DNA of 64,000 bases. Origin: an uncultured Methanomassiliicoccales archaeon (GTDB taxonomy: Archaea > Thermoplasmatota > Thermoplasmata > Methanomassiliicoccales > Methanomethylophilaceae). Position numbers and translations under genes: made by a program. Every line of letters starts with the position of its first letter. The first letter of the stretch is position 1. Under the pieces are notes generated by a model. It did not search any database. It saw nothing but the letters and a program-made list of their open reading frames with translations, and was not told the origin of the DNA. Below, piece after piece: positions 26,104 through 33,983 of the stretch. Where the stretch lies: NCBI GenBank assembly GCA_934702355.1, contig CAKUXX010000001.1, forward strand, positions 1 to 64,000. The letters are read 5' to 3'.

Positions 26104-27276
26104 TCAGTTCTTCCCGCAGAGCCGGTCGAAGTATTCGCATATCTCATCCTTGAGGGTGGGATCGTCGGGATACGCCCATTTCGGATAGTACTCCCTGAGC
26201 AGGATGCAGGGGCCGTGGCGCATCATGACGTACATCTCGAAGCATCTGGCGAAGCATTCCGCTCTGCTCTTGTAGTAGTTGTCATCCGAGTGGTTCCTCC
26301 TGTCCTTCCCGTCCCTGTCGAACAGTTGGCGATAGTGTTTCAGGATGTTCGCAAACCCGGTCCGGGAGCTCAGCAGGCCCATGGCATGATCGAGGGCATG
26401 CGCATACTCGTGTACGAACGTCCCGTAGTCACAGATTATCAGGAACTTCGGGGACGACACGTACTGACCGCCGTAGTCGCTCATGCGCCTGACCTTGAAG
26501 CACAGCCCCTTCGATCCTGGTATCTCCGGCAGGATCCCCTCGTTGCGGAGCTCCTGGAAGCACAGCCACATCCCCCTCTCGTCCTCCTCCGTGACCTTCG
26601 GATCAAACTCGATGCGTCCGAACACCGTGTGGAAGCGGGTCTTCCTCTCCAGCTCCAGGGTCCTGTAGGGCTTGCCCTTGAGGTCCAGATAGGTCTTCCT
26701 GACACGGTCGTCGTCCACCTTGCGCTCTATGACGTCCATCGCTTTGAGCAGTTTGCCGACCTCCACGATGTCCTTGTCATCCCTGAACGGCATCCTTTCG
26801 ACCATGTTGGGCACCATATGCCTCCCGCCCAGGGTGCAGACTATGAACGGAAGGTGCATGGACTCGTGATCCGTCCCATCGTGTGCCTTAGAGACGTGGT
26901 CGTAGCACAGCCTCAGCAGGTATTCCGCCATGATGTCGTTCACCCTGCGCTTGGTCAGCGTGGGAGTGTCCAGACCGCTGTATGCCGTGGTTCCGAAGAC
27001 GATCGTCGGAGTATCGATGACTATCGTATCCGTCCCCTGCTGACGGCCGTCAGTGATTAGGGTCTTGGCACCGGTGCACCTCATGAACGAATGCATCTCG
27101 TCCTCCGTCATCCCGTCGAATATGCAGAGGATGCCCAATGCCTTCGTGGGGTACCCTGCCTTGCGGTACAGATGACGGATCCCTTCCAGAACGGACTCGA
27201 TGCCCTCGTCCTCTCCGCCTGCGGATTCGTCTGCCGTGTCCGTGAAGTCGTACGGCATATCCTCGATATCCCACAT
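26104..27276 (-). CDS. Putative zinc metallopeptidase (HEYAH) of unknown family
   Basis: 390 residues. The zincin motif is 'FVHEYAHALDH' (H289-E-Y-A-H293), with a downstream 'SRAECFARCFEMY' in which Glu340 or Glu347 could be the third zinc ligand. The 'HEYAHALDH' plus 'ARxFE' pairing resembles zincin-like domains found in polyvalent proteins of mobile elements (LPD1-like); this is a weak comparison. The N-terminal 130 residues contain no domain I recognise. A purine-rich Shine-Dalgarno (GGAGGGG) precedes the ATG at 27276. It is first in a unit with the Sel1 protein, which could be its partner or target adaptor. Confidence 0.65.
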   Translation of the reverse strand: MWDIEDMPYDFTDTADESAGGEDEGIESVLEGIRHLYRKAGYPTKALGILCIFDGMTEDEMHSFMRCTGAKTLITDGRQQGTDTIVIDTPTIVFGTTAYSGLDTPTLTKRRVNDIMAEYLLRLCYDHVSKAHDGTDHESMHLPFIVCTLGGRHMVPNMVERMPFRDDKDIVEVGKLLKAMDVIERKVDDDRVRKTYLDLKGKPYRTLELERKTRFHTVFGRIEFDPKVTEEDERGMWLCFQELRNEGILPEIPGSKGLCFKVRRMSDYGGQYVSSPKFLIICDYGTFVHEYAHALDHAMGLLSSRTGFANILKHYRQLFDRDGKDRRNHSDDNYYKSRAECFARCFEMYVMMRHGPCILLREYYPKWAYPDDPTLKDEICEYFDRLCGKN

Positions 27277-27472
27277 CTCGCTCCCCTCCGATGATCGTAT
27301 ATTTCAATATCCGCAGACGATTCTGCGCTGCGGAGGTCAAGGGAAGCCGTTCCTGTTCTTGAAGACTTGCATCGGAACCGTCCGTGGACGATGTGATAGG
27401 AAATCGGAATGGGCATATGAGACGGGCACTGATGATCCGCAGAGGGATGTGTATCAACAGCCCCAGTAGATC

Positions 27473-28009
27473 TCATTCAAGTATGGTGACGAGTTGGTTC
27501 AGATCGTCACCGTCCCTTTTGTTGATAAAAGTAAAGCCATGCTTCCTATAATAGTCGACAAGATCGTCTGTGCAATCCACCCTGACCGCACGGCACCCTA
27601 CAGCGACGAATGCCCTATGGATAACATCCAATGCATCATCCAGCAGTCTGGCGCCGATGCCCGGTTCGGATTGGTCCGACCTCGCCAGCTGCCCCAGCAG
27701 ATACATCTGGGCGACCTGGGTCCGACTGTCGACATTCAGTTTCTTCCGCAGATTCGTGGAAATGGGGATGGCATTCGGTACACCCATGCACCTCATACCG
27801 ACGGAGAAGTACCCCGCGACACAATCATCGTCAAACATTGCAAGATATGTCCGAGAGAGTGCTTTCTTCTCCATCATTATAGCATCCTTGTGAAGGTAGT
27901 TCTCACGATCCGGATCCTTGGAGCAGATAAAATTCGAGATGACTGAACTCGCCTCGGCTTCGCCCTTATTGCTGATAAGTTCACCGAGTGAATAAAGTTT
28001 GTAGTTCAC
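27473..28009 (-). CDS. GNAT-family acetyltransferase, toxin-like
   Basis: 178 residues, GTG start at 28009. The acetyl-CoA-binding core is 'VAQMYLLGQLAR' followed by 'GIGARLLDDALDVI' (the Q/R-x-x-G-x-G/A loop), with 'VRVDCTDDLVDYYRKHGF' at the end, where the Tyr is the usual catalytic position. The arrangement matches GNAT toxins of the TacT/AtaT kind, which acetylate aminoacyl-tRNA. The start overlaps the stop of the small upstream gene (GTGA), as in toxin-antitoxin pairs. Confidence 0.65.
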   Translation of the reverse strand: MNYKLYSLGELISNKGEAEASSVISNFICSKDPDRENYLHKDAIMMEKKALSRTYLAMFDDDCVAGYFSVGMRCMGVPNAIPISTNLRKKLNVDSRTQVAQMYLLGQLARSDQSEPGIGARLLDDALDVIHRAFVAVGCRAVRVDCTDDLVDYYRKHGFTFINKRDGDDLNQLVTILE

Positions 28010-28182
28010 TGTTGTTCCTTCCTGACAATGCAGTCGAAACGATCGAAATCCGTGGATATTACCACCTGATTCTTCACCTTGTATCCGCCCTCTTTCTCGA
28101 ATTTCTCAAAGGCCTTCTCCATGTTGGCAACAGCTTCCGGTGTATCCAGAACCATGGACTCGTAAAAAGGATTCCTTGCCAT
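28006..28182 (-). CDS. Small protein, putative antitoxin of the GNAT pair
   Basis: 58 residues from ATG 28182, chosen because 'AGGGGAT' lies 5-7 bases upstream; an in-frame ATG at 28200 is possible. The sequence is short, charged and helical ('EAVANMEKAFEKFEKEGG') and lacks a clear ribbon-helix-helix. It is identified by size, order (before the toxin) and 4-base overlap with the acetyltransferase gene. Confidence 0.5.
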   Translation of the reverse strand: MARNPFYESMVLDTPEAVANMEKAFEKFEKEGGYKVKNQVVISTDFDRFDCIVRKEQQ

Positions 28183-28464
28183 CTCATATCCCCTTCCCAT
28201 TGCTTTCTATTCACTAATCAGAAATGGTACGTATATAAACCAATCGTGCGGAATGACACTATGTCTATCCTAGATCCCGTATCGATCGTATACTGTGGAT
28301 CTTCGTTTCTATCGCAGTCGATGCAACTGACAACCCGGCGACGAGGAACCTATCCACCTTAGTGCGGAACACCCCCGACATAACGGTGTGGGCAGACGGA
28401 TCATGACACCTCCAGATACGCTTAAAACGGATATCGCCATGAACCGCCATCCGGGGATGGAAGC

Positions 28465-28794
28465 ATGAACAAACGCACCATACACGCATTCGGAATAGGA
28501 TTGTTGGTATTCGGATTCGCCCTTTTCTTCTTCATGGTGTTTGCCATCGTCCTTTGGGGTCCGATCGCGATCTCGATACTGGCAGTCGTCATGGGAATGT
28601 TCGTCAGCGGTGCCCTTCTGGCCAATTATGGCAACTCGGACAGCAATGCCCCGGAGCAGACCGTACCCGAGGAGAACCCGTTCGTCAACGAACCCAAGGT
28701 CCGCAACGGCACCGGGAATGGATACTGCCCTGAATGCGGTTCGCCCCTGTCTGAAGGCGACACGTACTGCGGGGTATGCGGAAGGAAGCTCTGA
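28465..28794 (+). CDS. Small membrane protein with C-terminal zinc ribbon
   Basis: 109 residues. There are two hydrophobic helices near residues 9-33 and 36-53, then a polar linker. The zinc ribbon 'YCPECGSPLSEGDTYCGVCG' supplies four cysteines. Many archaea have such membrane zinc-ribbon proteins of unknown function. It stands alone. Confidence 0.7.
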   Translation: MNKRTIHAFGIGLLVFGFALFFFMVFAIVLWGPIAISILAVVMGMFVSGALLANYGNSDSNAPEQTVPEENPFVNEPKVRNGTGNGYCPECGSPLSEGDTYCGVCGRKL

Positions 28795-28893
28795 ATTAAC
28801 GTCGCAAAGTCTACCCTGCCAGATAGGGTGTGGATTCAAACATCCTGGTGAGGCCCATGTGGTCCCGATAACGTGTCTGAAGGACTGAGACGG

Positions 28894-29250
28894 TCAGAAC
28901 TCGTCGTACTTCAGATTGCTGCCCTTGGCGGAACCCACAGGGTACTTCTCCGCATTCAGGGCGATCTTCTTGGGAAGCTCGTCGGAAAGGTCGATGCCGT
29001 TCATCTGAGCGAACCTCAGCACGAAATAGAGGATATCTGAAAGCTCCTGCCTGACATGCTCCGCTCTGACGGGATCGCCCATCACATCGTCCGGATCCTT
29101 GAACCTGAAGATGTCCAGAAGCTCGGACGACTCCGTGGCGATGCCTATGGCCAGGTCCTTCGGGTTGTGGTACTGCTCCCAGTCGCGCTCGTCGCAGAAC
29201 CTCTTCACCATCTGCTTGAGTTCCTCCACGGTCGTGTCCTTGTCGCTCAT
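28894..29250 (-). CDS. MazG-like nucleotide pyrophosphohydrolase
   Basis: 118 residues from ATG 29250 (GGTGAT upstream). The all-alpha NTP-pyrophosphatase motif is visible as 'ATESSELLDIF' (ExxE) followed by 'RQELSDILYFVLRFA' (ExxD), with 'FCDERDWEQYHNPKDLA' before it. This is the short MazG-like/dCTPase type, which removes non-canonical or excess nucleotides. It lies upstream of the M18 peptidase in the same direction, with a hairpin between them. Confidence 0.85.
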   Translation of the reverse strand: MSDKDTTVEELKQMVKRFCDERDWEQYHNPKDLAIGIATESSELLDIFRFKDPDDVMGDPVRAEHVRQELSDILYFVLRFAQMNGIDLSDELPKKIALNAEKYPVGSAKGSNLKYDEF

Positions 29251-29266
29251 GATTATCACCGATCGT

Positions 29267-29290
29267 CCCCGCCGGGAGGTTCCGGCGGGG
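29267..29290 (-). terminator. Hairpin between the M18 aminopeptidase and mazG-like genes
   Basis: CCCCGCCGG and CCGGCGGGG form a 9-bp stem, just after the stop of the minus-strand aminopeptidase gene (ends at 29300). Confidence 0.5.
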
Positions 29291-29299
29291 GTTCAGGAC

Positions 29300-30712
29300 T
29301 CAGAAGTCCTTGGGTTTCTTGGAGTTGTACACGGCCATGATGGCCTTGTACAGCATGTAGATGTCCGCCTTGGCGATGACCTCGACAGGCGCATGCATGG
29401 AGAGCACGGGCACTCCGATGTCCACGGTGTCGATGTTGTGCACGGATATCTCCGATGCGATCGTTCCGCCGCCTCCGAGGTCGATCCTTCCGAGCTCTCC
29501 GATCTGCCAGGAGACGTCCTCGTCCCTGAGGATGCCTATCAGATAGTTCATCATCTCGGCGGATGCGTCGTTGGTGCCGTACTTGCCCCTGGAGCCGTCG
29601 TATTTGGCGATGCAGGGTCCGTGGTTCAGGAAGTTGCAGTTGTTCCTCTCCTGCACCTCGGGGAAGGCGGGGTCGAATCCGGCTCCGACATCGCACGAGA
29701 GGCAGATGGAGTTCCTGAGCACATGCCTAACCTCGCATCCCTCGTCCTGGGCCAGGTCCTCGATGAAGTCCCTAAAGAAGAACGACCTCATACCTGTGAC
29801 ACCGTCGGAACCGGTCTCCTCCTTGTCGGCGAAGATCGTCACCGTGGTGTACTCGGGCTTCTTGGTGTCCAGTTCGGCCATGAACTCGGCGTAGGCGCAG
29901 GAGCTGTCGTCCTGACCGTATCCGGCGACCATCGACCTGTCGAATCCGAGGTCCCTGGGCTTGAACGCAGGTACTGCGCAAAGCTCGGCGGTCTCGAAGT
30001 CGCACTCCCTGATGCCGTACTTCTCGAACAGGATGTTCATGATGGCGAGCTTGACGCGGTCCTTGACCTTATCGTCCTCGTGCGGCCAGGATCCGAGCAG
30101 GATGTTGAGCTGCTCTCCCTCCACAATCTCCCCTGCGGGCTTCTTCATCTGGTTCTGGGCCAGATGGGGCAGCAGATCGGTGATCAGGAATGAGGGCTCG
30201 TCGTCCTCCTCTCCGATCCTTATGTCGACGGCGTTGCCGTCGCGGGTGTACACGGTACCCCTGATGGACAGCGGGATCGTGGTCCACTGATACTTCTTAA
30301 TGCCTCCGTAGTAGTGCGTCTTGAAGTACGCCATGTCCGCATCCTGGAAGAGGGGATGGGGCTTGAAGTCCAGCCTGGGGCTGTCGATGTGGGCCACTGC
30401 GACCCTGACACCCTCTGCGACGGGCTTCTTTCCCTTGGTGCACATGATGATGGTCTTCCCGCGGTTGACCTTGTAGAACTTGTCTCCGGGCTTGTAGGCC
30501 GTCCCGCGGACGTACTCGGTGTAACCATGCTCCTTCAGGATCGGCAGGACGTATCCCACAACCTCGCGCTCGGTCTTGTTGGAGACGAACGCCTTGTAGC
30601 CCTCACAGAACTCCGAGGCCTTCTCAAGGATCTTGGGATCCTTCTCGGGAAGGCTCTTCGGCTGGACGAGGATGTCCTCGGCCAGTTTCTGACCCTCAGT
30701 CTTCTTTGCCAT
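29300..30712 (-). CDS. M18-family aminopeptidase (aspartyl aminopeptidase type)
   Basis: 470 residues from ATG 30712; the frame extends upstream, but the family begins near 'LPEKDPKILEKASEFCEGYKAF'. M18 features are 'RVAVAHIDSPRLDFKPHPL' (zinc His and Asp), 'ADKEETGSDGVTGMRS' (metal Glu and catalytic Glu), 'SCDVGAGFDPAFPE' and the terminal 'GVPVLSMHAPVEVIAKADIYMLYKA'. These large cytosolic enzymes remove acidic N-terminal residues. It is a housekeeping-type gene. Confidence 0.9.
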   Translation of the reverse strand: MAKKTEGQKLAEDILVQPKSLPEKDPKILEKASEFCEGYKAFVSNKTEREVVGYVLPILKEHGYTEYVRGTAYKPGDKFYKVNRGKTIIMCTKGKKPVAEGVRVAVAHIDSPRLDFKPHPLFQDADMAYFKTHYYGGIKKYQWTTIPLSIRGTVYTRDGNAVDIRIGEEDDEPSFLITDLLPHLAQNQMKKPAGEIVEGEQLNILLGSWPHEDDKVKDRVKLAIMNILFEKYGIRECDFETAELCAVPAFKPRDLGFDRSMVAGYGQDDSSCAYAEFMAELDTKKPEYTTVTIFADKEETGSDGVTGMRSFFFRDFIEDLAQDEGCEVRHVLRNSICLSCDVGAGFDPAFPEVQERNNCNFLNHGPCIAKYDGSRGKYGTNDASAEMMNYLIGILRDEDVSWQIGELGRIDLGGGGTIASEISVHNIDTVDIGVPVLSMHAPVEVIAKADIYMLYKAIMAVYNSKKPKDF

Positions 30713-30801
30713 ACACTCAACAGTGTTTGCACTTGTATTTGAAACTAACTGATGAAACACCGTGTGCGGCGAGATTATACATATTATAATAAAGGGAAAG
30801 A

Positions 30802-30817
30802 GCGGGACGGTGCCCGC
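30802..30817 (-). terminator. Hairpin plus T-run after the MTA phosphorylase gene
   Basis: GCGGG and CCCGC form a stem around a 6-base loop. On the minus strand a T-rich stretch follows, as in an intrinsic-type terminator. Confidence 0.45.
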
Positions 30818-30826
30818 ATGGGTTTA

Positions 30827-31606
30827 TCAGAGCGCTCCGGCGCCCTTGGCGGCCTCGATGCACTCCGCGCAGCCGTCTCCCTTGATCTTCGGAAGACCGA
30901 GCTCCAGGAGCCTGAGGACTTTGTCGAGGCATTCGGACATCGTCTTGTTGACCATCTCGATGTCCACGGCCTCGTCCTTCCACACGTCGTAGTCGGTGAT
31001 GGTGGCGAGACTGCAGTAGCACATTCCGAGTTCCCTGGCGAGCTGACACTCGGGGACCACGGTCATACCGATGATGTCCGCGAAGTTCCTGAACATGGCG
31101 CTCTCCGCCCTGGTGGAGAACCTGGGGCCCTCGATGCACAGATATGTTCCTCCGAGGTGGTAGCTGATGCCCATCTCCTTGGCGGTGTCGGCGAAGACGC
31201 CGTTCAGATAAGGACAGAATGGGTCCGGTATCGAGATGTGGACCGCCCTGTCGTCGAAGTAGGTGTAGTCCCTCTTCTTGGTGAAGTCGATGAACTGATC
31301 CGCTATCACAAGGTCGCCGGGGGCGAACTGCTCCTGCAGGGATCCCACGGCGCAGGCGGAGATCACGTACTTGCATCCGAGGTCCTTCAGAGCCTTCATG
31401 TTGGCCCTGTACGGGACGCCTGTAGGGGGGTGCTGGTGCTGCTTGCCGTGGCGGTAGAGGAAAGCGACCTCCACGCCGTTGATCCTTCCGATGAGTATGG
31501 GGTCGGAAGGCTTTCCGTACGGAGTGTCCAGGAAGACCTCCTCGATCGTCTCGAAGGTATCGGGATTGTAGATCCCGGTCCCGCCGATGATTGCTATCTC
31601 TGGCAT
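30827..31606 (-). CDS. mtnP: S-methyl-5'-thioadenosine phosphorylase
   Basis: 259 residues from ATG 31606. 'IAIIGGTGIYNP' (phosphate site), 'YRHGKQHQHPPTGVPYRAN', 'ISACAVGSLQEQFAPGDLVI', 'GTYLCIEGPRFSTRAES' and 'GMTVVPECQLARELGMCYCSLATITDYD' are family signatures. It splits methylthioadenosine (or the related 5'-deoxyadenosine or inosine) to adenine and sugar-1-phosphate for methionine salvage. It is divergent from an HTH regulator, with a symmetric promoter region between them. Confidence 0.92.
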   Translation of the reverse strand: MPEIAIIGGTGIYNPDTFETIEEVFLDTPYGKPSDPILIGRINGVEVAFLYRHGKQHQHPPTGVPYRANMKALKDLGCKYVISACAVGSLQEQFAPGDLVIADQFIDFTKKRDYTYFDDRAVHISIPDPFCPYLNGVFADTAKEMGISYHLGGTYLCIEGPRFSTRAESAMFRNFADIIGMTVVPECQLARELGMCYCSLATITDYDVWKDEAVDIEMVNKTMSECLDKVLRLLELGLPKIKGDGCAECIEAAKGAGAL

Positions 31607-31616
31607 GTACGGGTGA

Positions 31617-31654
31617 TTGGTCGGACGATATAATATCGTACGTCCGCCGACCAA
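31617..31654. promoter_or_regulatory. Symmetric divergent promoter between mtnP and the HTH regulator
   Basis: Outer arms TTGGTCGG (31617-31624) and CCGACCAA (31647-31654) enclose the perfect palindrome ACGATAT-A-ATATCGT (31625-31639), which holds TATA elements on both strands. This fits one regulator controlling both directions. Confidence 0.5.
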
Positions 31655-31704
31655 GCACGAAGTACCGGGGTCACGGTTATCTATCGATCTCGGGATTACA
31701 TACC

Positions 31705-32373
31705 ATGCACTGCTGCAAGATACTCCTTGACCGCTCGAAGAACATCGAGGAACATCCTTGCCACAGCCTTCTCCCCTTGGACATAGATGACGAGGACATC
31801 GACGTCCAGGTCCTGACCTGCTCCATGCTCGAGCACGGCGCCGGATACTCCATGATTCGCATAATAGACAAGACCGGCAAGATCGAAGAAGGGAGATACG
31901 AGAAGGAGACGGGCACATGCAGCATTGCGCAGATGTCTAAGAACCACTACATGGCGATGGTCACCAACAGGAGATGCTTCCTGTCCAATCTGATAACGCA
32001 GTCTGGATGCTTCCTGTCTTCCGCGATACCGAAGTCAAACACCCTAATAGAGTGGACCATCATCGGCCCGGACAGCACCACCATCCACAACCTCTTCGCA
32101 TCGATGCGCGACAGCGGCTACAGCTTCGAGCTCATATCGAGCAACAGCATGTCCATCAAAGCCACCCTGACCCCCAAGCAGGAGGCCTATTTCGAGACGG
32201 CGATGGATCTCGGATACTACGATATCCCCAAGAGGATAACCCTCGACGAGCTCTGTGCGATCCTCGGATGCTCAAAATCCACCCTCAACGTGTCCCTCAG
32301 GACTGCCGAATCCAACATCTTCCACTTCTACCGCGACCTCTGCAGGTCCAACCGCTTCATCGGTCAACAGTAA
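31705..32373 (+). CDS. HTH_10 (Bat-type) transcriptional regulator
   Basis: 222 residues from ATG 31705. The C-terminal HTH_10 signature is 'TLTPKQEAYFETAMDLGYYDIPKRITLDELCAILGCSKSTLNVSLRTAE', as in bacterio-opsin-activator-like archaeal regulators. The N-terminal 150 residues form a sensor-like region with several Cys (CC near residue 3, 'RRCFLS', 'SGCFLSS'). The gene is directly upstream of the MFS transporter. A perfect palindrome starts one base after its stop and recurs before the corrinoid operon, so it is the likely regulator of this methylotrophy block. Confidence 0.8.
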   Translation: MHCCKILLDRSKNIEEHPCHSLLPLDIDDEDIDVQVLTCSMLEHGAGYSMIRIIDKTGKIEEGRYEKETGTCSIAQMSKNHYMAMVTNRRCFLSNLITQSGCFLSSAIPKSNTLIEWTIIGPDSTTIHNLFASMRDSGYSFELISSNSMSIKATLTPKQEAYFETAMDLGYYDIPKRITLDELCAILGCSKSTLNVSLRTAESNIFHFYRDLCRSNRFIGQQ

Positions 32374-32374
32374 T

Positions 32375-32386
32375 CGAACATGTTCG
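32375..32386 (+). promoter_or_regulatory. Palindromic operator upstream of the MFS transporter
   Basis: Perfect 12-bp palindrome CGAACATGTTCG, followed 9 bases later by a TATA-like ATTATAA (32395-32401). The longer context AATCGAACATGTTCGnAGT is shared with 33889-33907. Confidence 0.65.
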
Positions 32387-32471
32387 CAGTTCGCATTATA
32401 ACCTGTTAACCCGTGGTTCATATCAGTGGCCATTGGTGATTCCGTTTTACCAGAAATAGGAGGCTAATCAT

Positions 32472-33779
32472 ATGACCATTGATCCAGAAAAGAAGAGGAA
32501 GACGCTGTCGTACAGGTGGCTGATTTTCGCAGTGTTGGCCCTGGCGTACTTCTTCGTGTATTTCCACAGGACCACCGGAGGTGCCATCTCTGAGAATCTT
32601 CAGGACTTCTTCGGAGTCGGGACCGCTTCGGTCGCCCTGTTGGCATCCGCATATCTGTACGCATATACGCTGATGCAGATCCCCAGCGGTATCCTGACGG
32701 ACCGCATGGGGCCGAGGAAGGCAGCGACGATATTCATCTTCCTCATCGCGATCGGTTCCATACTGAGCGCGTATTCCGCAACATGCGGCAACTTCTCGCT
32801 GATGATAGCAGGTAAGTTCATCATCGGTATCGGTGCCGCCGTCGTCTACATACCCATAATGAAGGTCCTGGCCGTCTGGTTCAGGAAGAACGAATTCGCA
32901 TCGATGAGCGGAATTCTCCTCCTGGTCGGAAACGTCGGAGGAATCGCCGCCGCGACCCCGATGGTCCTGCTGATGGACTCCCTCGGGATCCAGAACACGT
33001 ACATCGTCCTGGCGATCGTGACCGCGGTCATCGCCGGACTGTGTTGGCTCATAGTCCGCAACCACCCCTCCGAGAAGGAGCTTCCGAGCATCGAGGAGAT
33101 CGTATCCGAAGAGACCGGAGAGCCCGTAGGGGAGTCCACTCTGACCAAGATGGGAACCGTCGAGGCCCTCAAGATGACCTTCACCAGCGGAAGGAAGTTC
33201 TGGGCACTCGCCATATGGTTCTTCTTCATGTACGGTACCATCATGCTGTGGCAGGCATCCCAGGCGGGATCCTTCTATAAGAACATCTACGGATTCTCGT
33301 CCGGCAGCGCGGGACTCATGGTCACCATGGTCGGTATCGGAATGGTGTTCGGATGCCCGCTGGCGGGAACCATATCCGACAAGATCCTCCACTCTCGCAG
33401 GAAGGTCATCATAGTCGGAACCCTCGTCTACACGATAATATGGGGAGTCATTTGGCTCACCGCAGGCAACGATTCGATGAACAACATCGCGATCCAGGCT
33501 GCGATCAACTTCCTCTTCGGATTCTTCGGAGGATTCTTCGTCGTGTCCTATGCCCAGATCAAGGAGCTGTACCCCATCGCGATGGCAGGTACATCCACAG
33601 CGGCATTGAACCTGTTCCCCTTCGCGGGAGGGGCGCTCCTCATCACAATAGCGGGATTCATAGTGTCCGAGAAGACCCTGTCCGAATTCCAGAACCTCTG
33701 GCTGATGGCATTCGTCATGATGATCATCGCGCTGATCTGCGCCTTCCTCTCGGTCGAGAAGGGCTCGGAGAAGAGCTGA
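32472..33779 (+). CDS. Major facilitator superfamily transporter
   Basis: 435 residues with twelve predicted membrane helices. 'GILTDRMGPRKAA' in loop 2-3 matches the MFS motif GxxxDRxGxRR, and the mirrored loop 8-9 has 'GTISDKILHSRRKV'. A strong Shine-Dalgarno (ATAGGAGG) precedes the ATG. Its position before a corrinoid protein and methylcobamide:CoM methyltransferase, with a shared operator, suggests uptake of a methylated compound. The actual substrate cannot be read from sequence; nitrate/nitrite- or sugar-phosphate-type MFS folds look similar. Confidence 0.85.
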   Translation: MTIDPEKKRKTLSYRWLIFAVLALAYFFVYFHRTTGGAISENLQDFFGVGTASVALLASAYLYAYTLMQIPSGILTDRMGPRKAATIFIFLIAIGSILSAYSATCGNFSLMIAGKFIIGIGAAVVYIPIMKVLAVWFRKNEFASMSGILLLVGNVGGIAAATPMVLLMDSLGIQNTYIVLAIVTAVIAGLCWLIVRNHPSEKELPSIEEIVSEETGEPVGESTLTKMGTVEALKMTFTSGRKFWALAIWFFFMYGTIMLWQASQAGSFYKNIYGFSSGSAGLMVTMVGIGMVFGCPLAGTISDKILHSRRKVIIVGTLVYTIIWGVIWLTAGNDSMNNIAIQAAINFLFGFFGGFFVVSYAQIKELYPIAMAGTSTAALNLFPFAGGALLITIAGFIVSEKTLSEFQNLWLMAFVMMIIALICAFLSVEKGSEKS

Positions 33780-33790
33780 GACCATTGAAG

Positions 33791-33810
33791 GCCGGGGGTC
33801 ATCCCCCGGC
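33791..33810 (+). terminator. Hairpin with T-rich tail after the MFS gene
   Basis: GCCGGGGG and CCCCCGGC form an 8-bp stem with a 4-base loop, followed by a T-rich tract, 12 bases after the stop. Confidence 0.6.
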
Positions 33811-33891
33811 TGAAAACCCCTTTCTTTTGAATGTATCATTTCGGTCGGAATCGCCCGTTCCAGTCTACATTCCGACGTGCATTTTGACAAT

Positions 33892-33903
33892 CGAACATGT
33901 TCG
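33892..33903 (+). promoter_or_regulatory. Palindromic operator upstream of the corrinoid/methyltransferase operon
   Basis: A second copy of CGAACATGTTCG, followed 8 bases later by a TATA-like TATTAAA (33911-33917). The spacing is almost the same as at 32375-32401. Confidence 0.65.
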
Positions 33904-33983
33904 TAGTCGTTATTAAACATCCAACTGCAGATATTTTATCGGTAAAACGGAAACATATTGTCACGGAATAGGAGGAATTTAGA

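Noticed and set aside
24991..27060. 689-codon plus-strand frame
   Set aside because: Lies opposite the Sel1 and zincin genes, both with recognisable motifs and codon use. The translated product has no domains.
32418..33920. 500-codon minus-strand frame
   Set aside because: Shadow of the MFS transporter. Its product is rich in Glu, Arg, Gly and His with no fold signature.
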